This document shows positions 1 to 10,100 of a stretch of DNA of 64,000 nucleotides, piece by piece. This stretch comes from Tritrichomonas musculus (Eukaryota; Parabasalia; Tritrichomonadida; Tritrichomonadidae). The DNA lies in assembly GCA_039105265.1 (NCBI GenBank), contig JAPFFF010000008.1, forward strand, positions 4,712,001 through 4,776,000. Direction: 5' to 3'. Numbering within the stretch: the stretch's first letter is position 1; each line of letters opens with the position of its first letter. The position numbers were made by a program, and so were the translations under genes. Below the pieces are notes generated by a model. The model saw only the letters and a list, made by a program, of their open reading frames with translations. It made no database searches and was not told where the DNA came from.

Positions 1-636
1 GAATGGATAGCAATAGCACCACATAAAGAAGATGTACCAGCAGGATGGAGAATTAACCCAAAGGGAAATGAAATAGCACAAACAATAGTACAACATAATA
101 TTCATTGGGAAGGAGAAATGATTTATAATCCTGATAGAGGACAATGGGAATATTATCCACCAGAAGAAAGTATTGTTGTACCAGAACAACCAGGACCTGT
201 TATTAATATTGTTCCTGAACACAATAGGAATGCAGTGTTAAGACCAACTTATGTTTGGTCTCTTGAGTCAGGTCGTTGGGTTAATTCAATGACAATAGCT
301 AATATGCCAAGATCACATCCAAATGATAATAATGATTGGAGGCGAGATGTTAGCTTACAAGCACCTGCCAATTTTGTTTGGGACATAGACCATAGGGAAT
401 GGGTAGCCATAAGAAACAATGTTAGTGAAATGCTTAATGACAGAGATTGGAGAACCAATCGAGATATTGGAGATATTGCAGTAAGGCATTATCAAGAACA
501 ATTTTTACAAGGAATCGGCGAATTAGTATGGAATGATGATTATAATAGTTATGATTATCAATGTAATGAGATAAGCCCATTATCATTATCATTAGAAGAT
601 AAAAGCAATAGCGGAGCAATAGCAATACCAGACCAA
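1..636 (+). pseudogene. Fibre A, 5' part, cut by M2 insertion
   Basis: The reading frame is open from base 1 to the M2 boundary and starts left of the window. The product contains spaced aromatic motifs that look repeated, such as NPDRGQWEYY, SLESGRWVNS and DIDHREWVAI, each an acidic or basic turn ending in W. No catalytic motif is visible. Translation would run seven codons into the M2 inverted repeat and stop at 655-657. Across the M2 insertion, with one copy of the duplication removed, the frame continues directly into the fibre-like segment at 39385. I infer that both are one structural (fibre or adhesin-like) gene of M1. Function is inferred from similarity of the right half to other fibre genes here, not from a named family. 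Confidence 0.6.
632..636. repeat. Left target-site duplication of M2 (ACCAA)
   Basis: ACCAA at 632-636 is repeated directly at 39380-39384, immediately outside the two M2 ends. A sixth base (A) can be counted if 637 is given to the duplication, so the length is 5 or 6 bp, as expected for Mavericks. Confidence 0.75.
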
Positions 637-1025
637 AGTAGTATACGTTTGCGGTGATTTCAGACCTCCGGTCTTCAATCCCCTCAAACACCCTTAATTT
701 TGGCACTTTTTTGGTCTCCAACTACCCAATTTTAGCCCTTTTTTGACCTCCAGAGTGTTGTCAGAAAACCCCCTATCACTATAGGGCATTTTGCATTCAC
801 CTTTTTGTGTCAATAAATTGCCACAATTAAGGTCTTTCAATGGATGGAAAGTGGTGATATGAACATAATTTTGATAAAATTTTTGTATGACATGTGATAT
901 GAAAAAAGGTATAAATAAAATTTTTGTATACAATTTATTTGCAAAGCAAAGTTGCCAAAGGCAATGATTTTTAAAATTATTGAAATCAACTTTTTTGAAA
1001 CTTTTTTTGAAACAAATAATTTTTT
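637..1025. repeat. M2 left terminal inverted repeat
   Basis: The 389 bases match the reverse complement of 38991-39379 with about three substitutions and no length change. The outermost 53 bases can fold: GTTTG (647-651) with CAAAC (685-689), enclosing AGACC (662-666) with GGTCT (670-674). The inner part is AT-rich and ends about 50 bases before the polymerase gene leader. Confidence 0.95.
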
Positions 1026-1073
1026 GAAATTTTCACATTTATGATAAGTGGTATAAATTTTTATATTTTTTAA

Positions 1074-1088
1074 TTTTTATTTTCATTG
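1074..1088 (+). promoter_or_regulatory. Probable start-site motif before the M2 polymerase gene
   Basis: A T-rich run containing TTTTTATTTTCATT ends a few bases before the ATG at 1094. The TCATT core resembles the trichomonad initiator (TCA followed by pyrimidine and A/T), which lies close to start codons in that group. Similar TTTATTTTT...TTCA stretches precede several other genes here. Confidence 0.4.
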
Positions 1089-1093
1089 CAAAA

Positions 1094-4000
1094 ATGAGAC
1101 TCTCCGAAGCTACTCCCGAAAAATTACAAGAACTATTTGAATTGATAATAAACGAGAAACTACAACACGACTTTTCATATTATTGGAACTCACAAGAAGA
1201 ATTCTATTATGACATCCGAGAATGTGCTAAGTATGAAGGGTATGATGGAGATTTAGACAACTATGATGCTATGTACTGGTATTTTAAAGGCAAGAACAAT
1301 ACCCCCGCCCAATCTTCCCAAAAAGCTGAAGAACCTCCCAAAGAACAACCCAAACAAGCTGAACAACCTCTCAAAACGGAAAACAATTCCCAACAACAAA
1401 TTGTCGACGAAATAATGGAAAAATTAGAATACTCCCCAAGAAGATGGCAAATCGACTTTGAGAGATTAGATAAGGACGGCAGACTCTTATTGCTTCCCAA
1501 ATTGAAGGAATTCTTTGAAGAATATATAGATTCTTTGCCCATTATCGCCAAATACAAACTCGCTTTCAAAATCAAAAATCAATGGCATTCATATCAATTG
1601 ACGCCTGAAATATACAACAAATTAATGGAAAATCTGACAGAAAAACACTTCATCTTTGATATAGAGAATGTTGTACCAGAATATTTTTATGAGAATGGTG
1701 CCGAAAAAATACCCGAATGGAGCCTCTTTGAAGCAGTTCGCTTTAGTGAATTTCAGAATATTAAGGCAAAAAATGACGTTGGAGGAAGTTTCTTTCAATA
1801 TTTGGTACGTGAAAACTGCCCATCAAATGTCTCAAAATATCTCGAAAAATTACAGATTTTCACATCTCTCGTAGACAAAAAAGGCAAACAGAGAAAGGAA
1901 TTGGACGATTGCTGTTTCATTTACGCCCTTCAACAAACAGGATGCTATGACGATGATATACTAAACAAAATGCGCCTAAGAATTAATTCAAGATATCTCT
2001 CCCAAAAAGCTCTAAACGAACTATGTACTGAGTTCAATATTCACGTCAAATTATCGTTTATCAACGAAGATGCCAATGGAAAAAATAAGAAGCGTTCTGT
2101 CAGGTCCAAAAAGAATGATACAAATAAACATTATTTAGGTATAGAAAATGCTGAACCAAATAGAACTCATACAATGAACGTATTCAATAAGCACTATTTC
2201 CTTGAGGAGAAAACACCTTTCAGCACATACTATATCAATTCGCTTTGCAAACTTGGCTCCGCCAACCACCTCAATCAATGCACAGAAGACAAATACAATA
2301 AAGAGTACAACGTTGACCACTGGCGCCCCGCGAGATGCTTCATGACATCATCAGACCTCGTTCGAACTCTCATGAAAAACAACTTCTTCGTCCCAATCAC
2401 ATTCGGTCAATATAAGGTCCTCAATACAATTTTCCACAAAGAAGTAATCGACGATATTGACCTTATAGACCTCGAATATAACGAAGAACAATGCACGAAA
2501 CTAATAAAATTTGACAAAAAGAAACTCTCAGAAAATGATAACAAAACGTATTGGTATGCCGATTTTGAAGCAGATACATCAACAGAAATTCACAAACCTT
2601 TCCTCTGCGTCTTACAGAATAGAACAGGCCGTATCAATAAAACTTTCCGAGGAGAAGACTGCAATAAACAATTACTAGATTATTTACCAGATGACGCCGT
2701 CGTTTATTTCCACAATTTAGCGTATGATATCAGAATGCTGGCCTCTTTCGGACTCGCCAAATCCATCATCAATGGTACAAAAACAATGAAGGCGGATATA
2801 AAATATCTCAACAAAACAATTCATCTCAAAGACTCTTTACCAATTCTTTCCTGCAAATTATCTCAATTACCCTCTATGTTTGACATTCCTGACATACAAA
2901 AAGAGATATTTCCATACAAATATTATACTCTTGATCGCCTCCAAACTAATATTGGCACAATCAACGAAGCAGGAGAAAATGAAGACAAAATTTGGACCGA
3001 TGAAGACTACAATTTATTCAACGCCAATATCGATAAAATATCTGGCTGCCGAATAGACGAAAACCATTTTGACATGTGGAAATATGCAGAATTTTACTGC
3101 CAGCAAGACGTTAATATCCTCAGAATCGGATTCAATAAACTGCGTGAAGGATTCATCAAAGACTTCAAAGTCGACCCATTTAATTTCATCAGCATATCGT
3201 CTCTCGCAAACGAAGTCTTCAATCAAAGAGTCTATTATCCTAACCAAAATCTCTATAAATTAGGCGGTCATGTGAGATATTTTTGCTCAAAGGCGATATA
3301 TGGAGGTAGATGTATGACGGCATATAACAAGAAATGGCATATCAAGAAGAACCTTTGCGATTTTGATGCAGTATCATTATATCCTTCCGCAATGAGTAGA
3401 TTATACACAGTTGAAGGACGTCCAAAGGTAATACAACAAGACCAACTCAACTATAATTTCCTCTCCCAACAGTCCGCATACATTGTCGAAATCGAAATAA
3501 CAAAAATAAAAAAGCATTATGCATTTCCGTTAATCGTTCAAAAAATTGACGGCCTAAACAGAAATAACGACATTCTCCAACCAAATCAAACCATTAAAAT
3601 GGTTGTTGACAATATTACTTTGGAGGACTTTATTGAGTTTCAGCAAATAGAATTCAATATTCTGAGAGGATATTACTGGGACGGAAAGAAAGATTATCGC
3701 ATTCAAGATTGTATCAGAGAAATATTCAATAAACGACTCGAATATAAGAAACAGAATAATCCACTCCAAAATCTCTACAAACTCATCATGAATTCCTGCT
3801 ACGGCAAAACAATAGAGAGACCAGTAGATAAAGACTATAAATATCTTCACGAAGGAGATGAACTCGACAAATATTGGGCTAAAAACTACAACAAAATAGT
3901 CGAAGATATTCAGTTAAACAACTCTGATATACATGCCATAAAGACCCTCAAACAAATAGATAATCACTTCAATTTCTCCCTATTAGGCATTCAAGTTCTG

Positions 4001-4549
4001 TCCATGTCCAAGAGAATAATGAATGAAGTCATGTGTCTTGCTTTCGATACAGGATGCCATATTTATTACCAAGATACAGACTCATTTATGATAGAATCTG
4101 CCGACTTAAAACGTCTACAAAAAGAATTCAACAATAAATATAATCGCGAACTTATTGGGAAAAATTTAGGACAATTTCACTGTGATTTCCCTTCGATAAA
4201 TGGTCATGATGAGATGCCAGAATCTATTGAAGCATTCTTTTTGATGAAGAAAATGTACGTCCATATGATTACAGATTCTACTGGAGAGATTGATTATGTA
4301 ATAAGAGGCAAGGGACTCACTCAGAATTCTATCAAATATAAATTCAACGAGGAGTTTCAAGGAGATGTTATGAAGCTTTATGAAACACTCTTCAACGGAA
4401 ATTCCATCACATTCGACCTAACAAAAGGACAACCTTGCTTCGAGATGAATAAAAATATGACCGTATCGACAAGAAAAAAATTCGAGAGATGTATCAAAAC
4501 AGACTATGAAGAAGGAGATATTACCCAATATTTTAATAATCCAATTTAA
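1094..4549 (+). CDS. pPolB: Protein-primed family B DNA polymerase of M2
   Basis: This 1151-residue protein should replicate the element by protein-primed synthesis. The 3'-5' exonuclease motifs are visible: DFEAD near residue 490, YFHNLAYD near 538 and YCQQDV near 668. The polymerase motifs follow: DFDAVSLYPS (motif A, about 756), KLIMNSCYG (motif B, about 896), QDTDS (motif C, about 994) and then KKMYVH. The first 480 residues hold a charged linker with QP repeats (about 65-100) and a DDCCFIYAL segment similar in placement to N-terminal domains of other Maverick polymerases. The ATG at 1094 directly follows the initiator-like motif. The 3' end overlaps the convergent integrase gene by 17 bases. 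All key residues are present, so it is probably active. Confidence 0.96.
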   Translation: MRLSEATPEKLQELFELIINEKLQHDFSYYWNSQEEFYYDIRECAKYEGYDGDLDNYDAMYWYFKGKNNTPAQSSQKAEEPPKEQPKQAEQPLKTENNSQQQIVDEIMEKLEYSPRRWQIDFERLDKDGRLLLLPKLKEFFEEYIDSLPIIAKYKLAFKIKNQWHSYQLTPEIYNKLMENLTEKHFIFDIENVVPEYFYENGAEKIPEWSLFEAVRFSEFQNIKAKNDVGGSFFQYLVRENCPSNVSKYLEKLQIFTSLVDKKGKQRKELDDCCFIYALQQTGCYDDDILNKMRLRINSRYLSQKALNELCTEFNIHVKLSFINEDANGKNKKRSVRSKKNDTNKHYLGIENAEPNRTHTMNVFNKHYFLEEKTPFSTYYINSLCKLGSANHLNQCTEDKYNKEYNVDHWRPARCFMTSSDLVRTLMKNNFFVPITFGQYKVLNTIFHKEVIDDIDLIDLEYNEEQCTKLIKFDKKKLSENDNKTYWYADFEADTSTEIHKPFLCVLQNRTGRINKTFRGEDCNKQLLDYLPDDAVVYFHNLAYDIRMLASFGLAKSIINGTKTMKADIKYLNKTIHLKDSLPILSCKLSQLPSMFDIPDIQKEIFPYKYYTLDRLQTNIGTINEAGENEDKIWTDEDYNLFNANIDKISGCRIDENHFDMWKYAEFYCQQDVNILRIGFNKLREGFIKDFKVDPFNFISISSLANEVFNQRVYYPNQNLYKLGGHVRYFCSKAIYGGRCMTAYNKKWHIKKNLCDFDAVSLYPSAMSRLYTVEGRPKVIQQDQLNYNFLSQQSAYIVEIEITKIKKHYAFPLIVQKIDGLNRNNDILQPNQTIKMVVDNITLEDFIEFQQIEFNILRGYYWDGKKDYRIQDCIREIFNKRLEYKKQNNPLQNLYKLIMNSCYGKTIERPVDKDYKYLHEGDELDKYWAKNYNKIVEDIQLNNSDIHAIKTLKQIDNHFNFSLLGIQVLSMSKRIMNEVMCLAFDTGCHIYYQDTDSFMIESADLKRLQKEFNNKYNRELIGKNLGQFHCDFPSINGHDEMPESIEAFFLMKKMYVHMITDSTGEIDYVIRGKGLTQNSIKYKFNEEFQGDVMKLYETLFNGNSITFDLTKGQPCFEMNKNMTVSTRKKFERCIKTDYEEGDITQYFNNPI

Positions 4550-6404
4550 AGCGCGGTACTAATTGTCTCATATTTTTTTGGTCCGTTACTTCATACAAAC
4601 CATTCTTGAACCCAACAACTCTATACTTTCCTGGCTGTACATTGGACCTTCTCTTCATCATTCCATCCTTTTCGTTATACAATTTTACCGACATCCCTTT
4701 TGGCAAATAGAATCCTTTGCTCGTCATTATGTCATAATTCTCTTTACAGATATTCATCACAATCAACGATTCCAGCTCTTTATCTTCATGAACCATCTTT
4801 GGAGAAACGGCTCCATAGGAGACCCCAGCAAGACTGGCACTTTTCCTGGCATATTTTGAGAGTGTTTTATGAGGCGCGTTATTATATTGTCTCACTAATT
4901 CTTCCATTATCGATGGAGTAATTATCCCGATTCCCATATTGTAAGCCATATCTCTCAGTGTCCTGATGACTCTATCTATCAGTCCCAAAGAACTGTGCAT
5001 CGGGTCAGTTTTTACCTGTTTTTGCTCCTTTTTCATGAAGTCTGGATAGTTTCCCATTCTCATTCTTGGTGCAGTTTGCCATTCTATTCCATGTGTCCTA
5101 TAGTAGTTTTGTGCCTTTCTTGAGTTAAAAGAACCCTCTCCATCAAACGTCAAGCTCTTTATTACAACGCCAGATTGCAGCAATTTATCGAGGGTTTTCA
5201 GGTATGTATCTGCTGATTTATTATATTTCGCGAATTTCTGATGCTTTTCTTCGACTTTCTCATCATCACCAAACAATATCTGGTTGACTAACTCAACATA
5301 CAAATATCTTGTATTGACATTTATCATGACCAAATAACATAATTTATCAACAAACATCAAATCGATAATATAGGAATTTCTTGACGAAACTTTATGGAGC
5401 TGATACATCTTCGCGTTCTTTTTCAGCGGAAAGTATGATGTATTCTCAGCTATTTTGACCTGTCTATCGGGAAACAAATTCTTCAAAGCTCTTATTTTAC
5501 TCTCTGTTTTGAACCCAATAATATTTTGCTCCTGAGGAATTTCATAAGCCGTATATGTTGTTGGCTGGAAATAAAATTTATTGACGTATCTATTGTATCT
5601 CTCGTCTTCGGACAAACTACTCTCTCCCCAATTACTACTGACTCTATTGAATTCCTCTTTATCTAATAGTCTCTCATGATTATAAACAACAAATTCGTTC
5701 AATTTATTGCTGAATGTATCTCTCAAAACAGGTCTTTTAGGTCTTTGTCTCTTTTCCCATTCCTCAATAAATTCGTCATAAATTTGTTGTATGTCATCAT
5801 CTTGAATCACAATTCTTGTATAAACTCTGGGCGTATCTTCAAAGAGATATATGTGTTTATTCCCTCCATTTTGCTGAATAAAATCTCTGACAGTACCAAA
5901 TTGTGGCTTGTTTTTGTTGGTCAATTTTTGTCTGAACAATTCTTCTTTGGCTCTTTCACAAGCATCTTTATATCTGGATTCATTGACTCTTTTGATGCCT
6001 TCTTTTAGTTGTTCTATCCTTGCAAAAAGCAATCTATCGATTCTGTCTTGGTTGATTCTCAAGAAATTATTTACGTGTTGAATGTCTGTTCGAGTAAAAG
6101 CGTGGTTATAAGTAAATTTTCTCCCATGATTGAAGCAATAAGAAGGATCGTCCATATAGTCCAAATAGTCGTCCAAAGAGTCTATTTTCTGATTTCCTAA
6201 CCATTCCAGTATCCTCTCAGCTTTATAATTTACTTTTTGTTGAGGGTCAGAAAGGCATCTACAAAATATCCGGATTTTATTACTGGTATTCAGGACATCC
6301 CCGTCATTGCCTCTCAACATATCGTCTATCGGCAAGTTTGTTTCCGATATGATATGATTTATTATTTCATCCGTGTTATTGTAAAGTAATTTGCTGGTAT
6401 TCAT
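4533..6404 (-). CDS. Retroviral-type (Maverick) integrase of M2
   Basis: I start the protein at the ATG at 6404 (MNTSKLLYNN, 623 residues). The longer open frame to 6704 overlaps two plus-strand genes and is unlikely to be used. The catalytic core is seen as IIDLMFVDK (first Asp, about 347), MINVNTRYLYVE, TFDGEGSF (second Asp, about 418) and LIDRVIRTLRD (about 475). The third acidic residue is Asp where retroviral integrases have Glu. The C-terminus (PGKYRVVGFKNGLYEV) resembles the small beta-barrel DNA-binding domain of integrases. The N-terminal 300 residues are rich in charged helices and have no counterpart in the M3 integrase. It should insert the element and make the short target duplications. 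Confidence 0.92.
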   Translation of the reverse strand: MNTSKLLYNNTDEIINHIISETNLPIDDMLRGNDGDVLNTSNKIRIFCRCLSDPQQKVNYKAERILEWLGNQKIDSLDDYLDYMDDPSYCFNHGRKFTYNHAFTRTDIQHVNNFLRINQDRIDRLLFARIEQLKEGIKRVNESRYKDACERAKEELFRQKLTNKNKPQFGTVRDFIQQNGGNKHIYLFEDTPRVYTRIVIQDDDIQQIYDEFIEEWEKRQRPKRPVLRDTFSNKLNEFVVYNHERLLDKEEFNRVSSNWGESSLSEDERYNRYVNKFYFQPTTYTAYEIPQEQNIIGFKTESKIRALKNLFPDRQVKIAENTSYFPLKKNAKMYQLHKVSSRNSYIIDLMFVDKLCYLVMINVNTRYLYVELVNQILFGDDEKVEEKHQKFAKYNKSADTYLKTLDKLLQSGVVIKSLTFDGEGSFNSRKAQNYYRTHGIEWQTAPRMRMGNYPDFMKKEQKQVKTDPMHSSLGLIDRVIRTLRDMAYNMGIGIITPSIMEELVRQYNNAPHKTLSKYARKSASLAGVSYGAVSPKMVHEDKELESLIVMNICKENYDIMTSKGFYLPKGMSVKLYNEKDGMMKRRSNVQPGKYRVVGFKNGLYEVTDQKNMRQLVPRFKLDY

Positions 6405-6422
6405 TTTTTTATTTGGTAGAAA

Positions 6423-6662
6423 ATGTCTCAAGAACAGCCCGCTCTCCTCCCTCTCAAAAACTGGCACGGTAGAAAAACTTTCGCCACTCCTACTCTGAAA
6501 CAACTCAAATCTCGTCTCCAATATTATCGAAGAATATTGAGCCAAACACCTCCCACGGACCCCAAAAAAATAGCAAAAAGAGAGAAGATTCAACGAAAAT
6601 ATGACAGAGATATGAAGGTAAGAAATCTGTTGAACAGAGCTGTTAGCAATCTTTACTCCTGA
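6423..6662 (+). CDS. Small basic protein of M2
   Basis: This 79-residue product is strongly basic and helical in its second half (LKQLKSRLQYYRRIL, KREKIQRKYDRDMKVR). It starts 18 bases from the divergent integrase ATG and is followed 21 bases later by the next gene on the same strand. The basic character would suit DNA condensation or nucleic-acid binding, but that is inference only. No counterpart was recognised in M3. Confidence 0.6.
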   Translation: MSQEQPALLPLKNWHGRKTFATPTLKQLKSRLQYYRRILSQTPPTDPKKIAKREKIQRKYDRDMKVRNLLNRAVSNLYS

Positions 6663-6683
6663 AAATTTTTTGTTATTCAAATA

Positions 6684-7190
6684 ATGTCTGGAACTCTCCG
6701 ACAAGCTCGTATACTGTCATCAGAAGCAAAAAGCAAGAACAATACATCAATTTCGCAAGAACAGAATACCAATATCCAAATAACTTACCCCAATGTCCCT
6801 CAACTTAACGCCTCAAAAACAGTCTCCAGAAGCAATTCGCTGTCTGATTTAAAGAACTACAATCAGCTTGACTCCCTTGAGCAAAAAAATAAATTTCTTG
6901 AAATGCTCGTTTCTGTCTATGAGGACAATCCACTAAAAGTGAATGCTTATCTCGTTTGTAATACCACATCTCTCATGAATATGATTAAACTCTTGACCGA
7001 CGCAGATAAAGTCGAATTAGTATTGGACGAAGATATCGCCTGTAATTCCTGTTGTTCCTCCGATAAATTGATATATATTTCGAAGATTCTCATAACGAAA
7101 AACAACAAGACAGAAGACATGAAATATGCCTACAATGACATCTACTCACAGTTCATCAAGTATGGCGTATCACTCAAAATATGTGTTTAA
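6684..7190 (+). CDS. Conserved Maverick protein with Cys motif (M2 copy)
   Basis: This 168-residue protein is clearly homologous to the M3 product at 29041-29616. Both begin with an ARILSSE segment, then have a variable Pro/Ser/Gln-rich linker. The conserved C-terminal half contains KNKFLE, ADKVELV and a cysteine cluster (ACNSCC here, ACNGC in M3), and both end in SLK.C. The cysteines may bind metal. Function is unknown; conservation between two divergent elements argues for a core role. The gene ends four bases inside the end of the convergent fibre gene. Confidence 0.8.
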   Translation: MSGTLRQARILSSEAKSKNNTSISQEQNTNIQITYPNVPQLNASKTVSRSNSLSDLKNYNQLDSLEQKNKFLEMLVSVYEDNPLKVNAYLVCNTTSLMNMIKLLTDADKVELVLDEDIACNSCCSSDKLIYISKILITKNNKTEDMKYAYNDIYSQFIKYGVSLKICV

Positions 7191-10100
7191 GATTTGAAAA
7201 TAGCCAATATATGTTCGTTTATTTTTGCACTTACTTTGCCCACAATACTTTGTTGAATCTTCAAAGTCATGGCATAATCCTCGTCCAAAATCCTTCCGTC
7301 ATATAGAATTACATCTCCTATTTGATACAAATTAGCGTCATCGACATAAAATAAATAGTCTCCGTGTGTAGCGAATTTGACGCATCCGTTTTCTGAATCT
7401 ACCTCTACTATAACACCAACAAATTCCTTCCATGAACCGTCTATGATTACAGAGCAAATACAGTTTGTGGTGTCTTCTACAGTCGAACTGACGAACATAT
7501 TTTTTTTCGGGTCTCTTTTATACACATGGCCTGATAAAAATACTGGTTTTCCAATCTTATAGTCCGATATTTCTTCACCCGCTTCTATCGGGGCATAATG
7601 AGTAATTGTATTTGAGCCGTTTGATGTTATTTTGCCAGAAACATATAAATTTGAATCAATTGTTGTATTTCTTGCAGTACCAAACATCTGAAATGACTGA
7701 AATTTATAACCATCAACATATATATCCAAATTCCCACTATCAGCAACTTTTGAAGATTTATATTCAAAATCAGTATTATATACATCATTATATCCAAAAC
7801 TAATTGAAGTAATAACATTAGAACCAACAGAACTATAAAATTTAGCTATATTACTTGCTGGACAAGATATTTCTAACAAACTATTTTTTGCCACATAACC
7901 TGACAAATCGACAGGTTCAGGAATCTCACTTTTTAATTGCTCAATAGCAAGGGCCAACTCTGTTGTCAATGCAAAATTATCATTCACATATTTCACCGAA
8001 GTAATCATATTATCATTCACAGGTTGGGTGCTGATTAATGTGATAGATGCATCATAAATATTAGTCAATGTATCGTCTGCGGCTCTTATTGAAACAATAC
8101 GTGTAGCTACACGAATATCTATTGATTCATCCCCGGTTGATTTGTATATGATATTTGCACCCTTTCGTCCAGCATAAGTATATTCAGCTTCTTCATACGA
8201 TGCATCATCAGCATTTCGTTTGAACTTTACGATAATATTTTTGGTTGTTAATACTCTTCTTATGTATTCATCTGGGACTACACAACTATTATCATTCTGT
8301 GTACATTGAAATGTGAATTGTTCTGGACTTTCATCAACAACATTTGCAGTTTTAATGAATGGTGATTCGATTTGTGCTCTAATGAAATTATATGCTATTG
8401 GATTACTGCTATGTGATGCACTAAACGATGTATATACAATTTGTCCATCATAACGCCATATTATTCTATCAATGCGTTTGCCATTGCTATCATACCTGTC
8501 CATGCTATCAAAAGTGCTAGCAGAAATATTTGGTTTAAATATTACATCAATATGCACCAAATCATCATCTTGATTATCCCCCCAATTAACATCAAATACC
8601 AAATGAACTCCAGCATTGGCTAGCTTAGGGGTGATATATACACCCTCATATAAGGTTGCTGGATATGCAATATTCAATTCAGTGCCATATAGTGTGGTAC
8701 TCAATGCAGATTCATTAACCAAATCTGGGGGTATCTCAGGGATATCTGTTTTTAACGCATATTTTCCATCCGCTTCTTCCTTTGAAATATATCCCGACAA
8801 ATCGACTGTTTTGAGCTGTTTCATATGATTATCTATCAATTTTTTGACTGCCTTTGCTGTAATCAGCTGTTTGTTAGTCAGTTCTTCGCCCAACAAAATC
8901 GGTTTCTGTTCTTTTGTCATCGACATAATCCAAGCAGCTGAAGGACAATTTTCTGCATATACATCTAAATACGGAACATTTATCCGAAAATCTTCATACT
9001 CTCCGTCTATTTTAATCTCCTCATTGTCATCAACTCCATAACAAAGATATCGGAAACATTTCTTGTCAAACGCCTCTATTTCTTCAATAAATTCCAGCGC
9101 TGTTCGAATCTCTCTTGGAGCAGCAAGAACATCAACGTCCCGAACTATTGCCTCCGCTCCTTCCGAAACCTCTTCACCAGCAAAACAAAAGCTTTTTACC
9201 TTTGATATTCCCTTTGCCGCCAGCGATAAAAGCGCATTTGGACAGCCGACAAAATTTACTGTGGCACCAGCTATACACACAACATCTTTGACATAATCAA
9301 ACCAATTTGTCTTGTTTTTCATATCGTTTAGTTGTTTTTGGAGGTTTGAATAAAGATTTTGCAGCTCAGATATTCTATTATTTGCTATATCTACTGTATT
9401 TCCCAAAGAATTTAGAACAAAAAGATGAGACTCAATATTTTCTCCAATAACGACGCCAGAAGTCTGTATATTACAGTTTGTGTATAAAGTACTGCATGCT
9501 TCAGGTCTTGGTACGACAGAATAATACCCACATCCTGCCAGAAACTCAAAAGTATTTCTTCCTTCTTTATACGAAACATCTGGTATCGGAAAAATTACTT
9601 CTTTGTCAGAGGGCATATAAAGTATCAGTCCATATGGAGGATTCCCAATATCTATTCGGCTATTGTAGTGGAAAGGAATATATTTATAACAATTTTCTGA
9701 AACAACTTTATAGCACGATTCTGACTCATAACTATTATGAGAATACCCAAATTCCGAGACATATTCTATTCCGTTTATATTTAGACTTGCCGAAAAATTA
9801 CATGACTCCTTCTTGGTACATTTCAGTAGAACACTCCAATATCCGTCCTTATCTTCGTATTTTGCCACTTCGCAATCGTTAAATGTACAAAGTCCTTTCT
9901 CAACAATGACTTCAAAAGGATTTTTGTCGGAATAATTGTGTATCCAATTCCTTAGGACGTATCTATTTGTGTCGTTTTGCTCAATGAAAATTCCTTGATA
10001 TGTATGCTTGAAGAACTTAGTTTCTCCTTTGATTGATTTGGAGCCAGGAATATTGTATGACAAATTATTGCCGACCCATTCATTATTTTGCTTTGTGAGT

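Noticed and set aside
6405-6704. N-terminal extension of the M2 integrase
   Set aside because: It overlaps the small basic protein gene and the start of the 6684 gene on the other strand. The ATG at 6404 gives a clean divergent arrangement.
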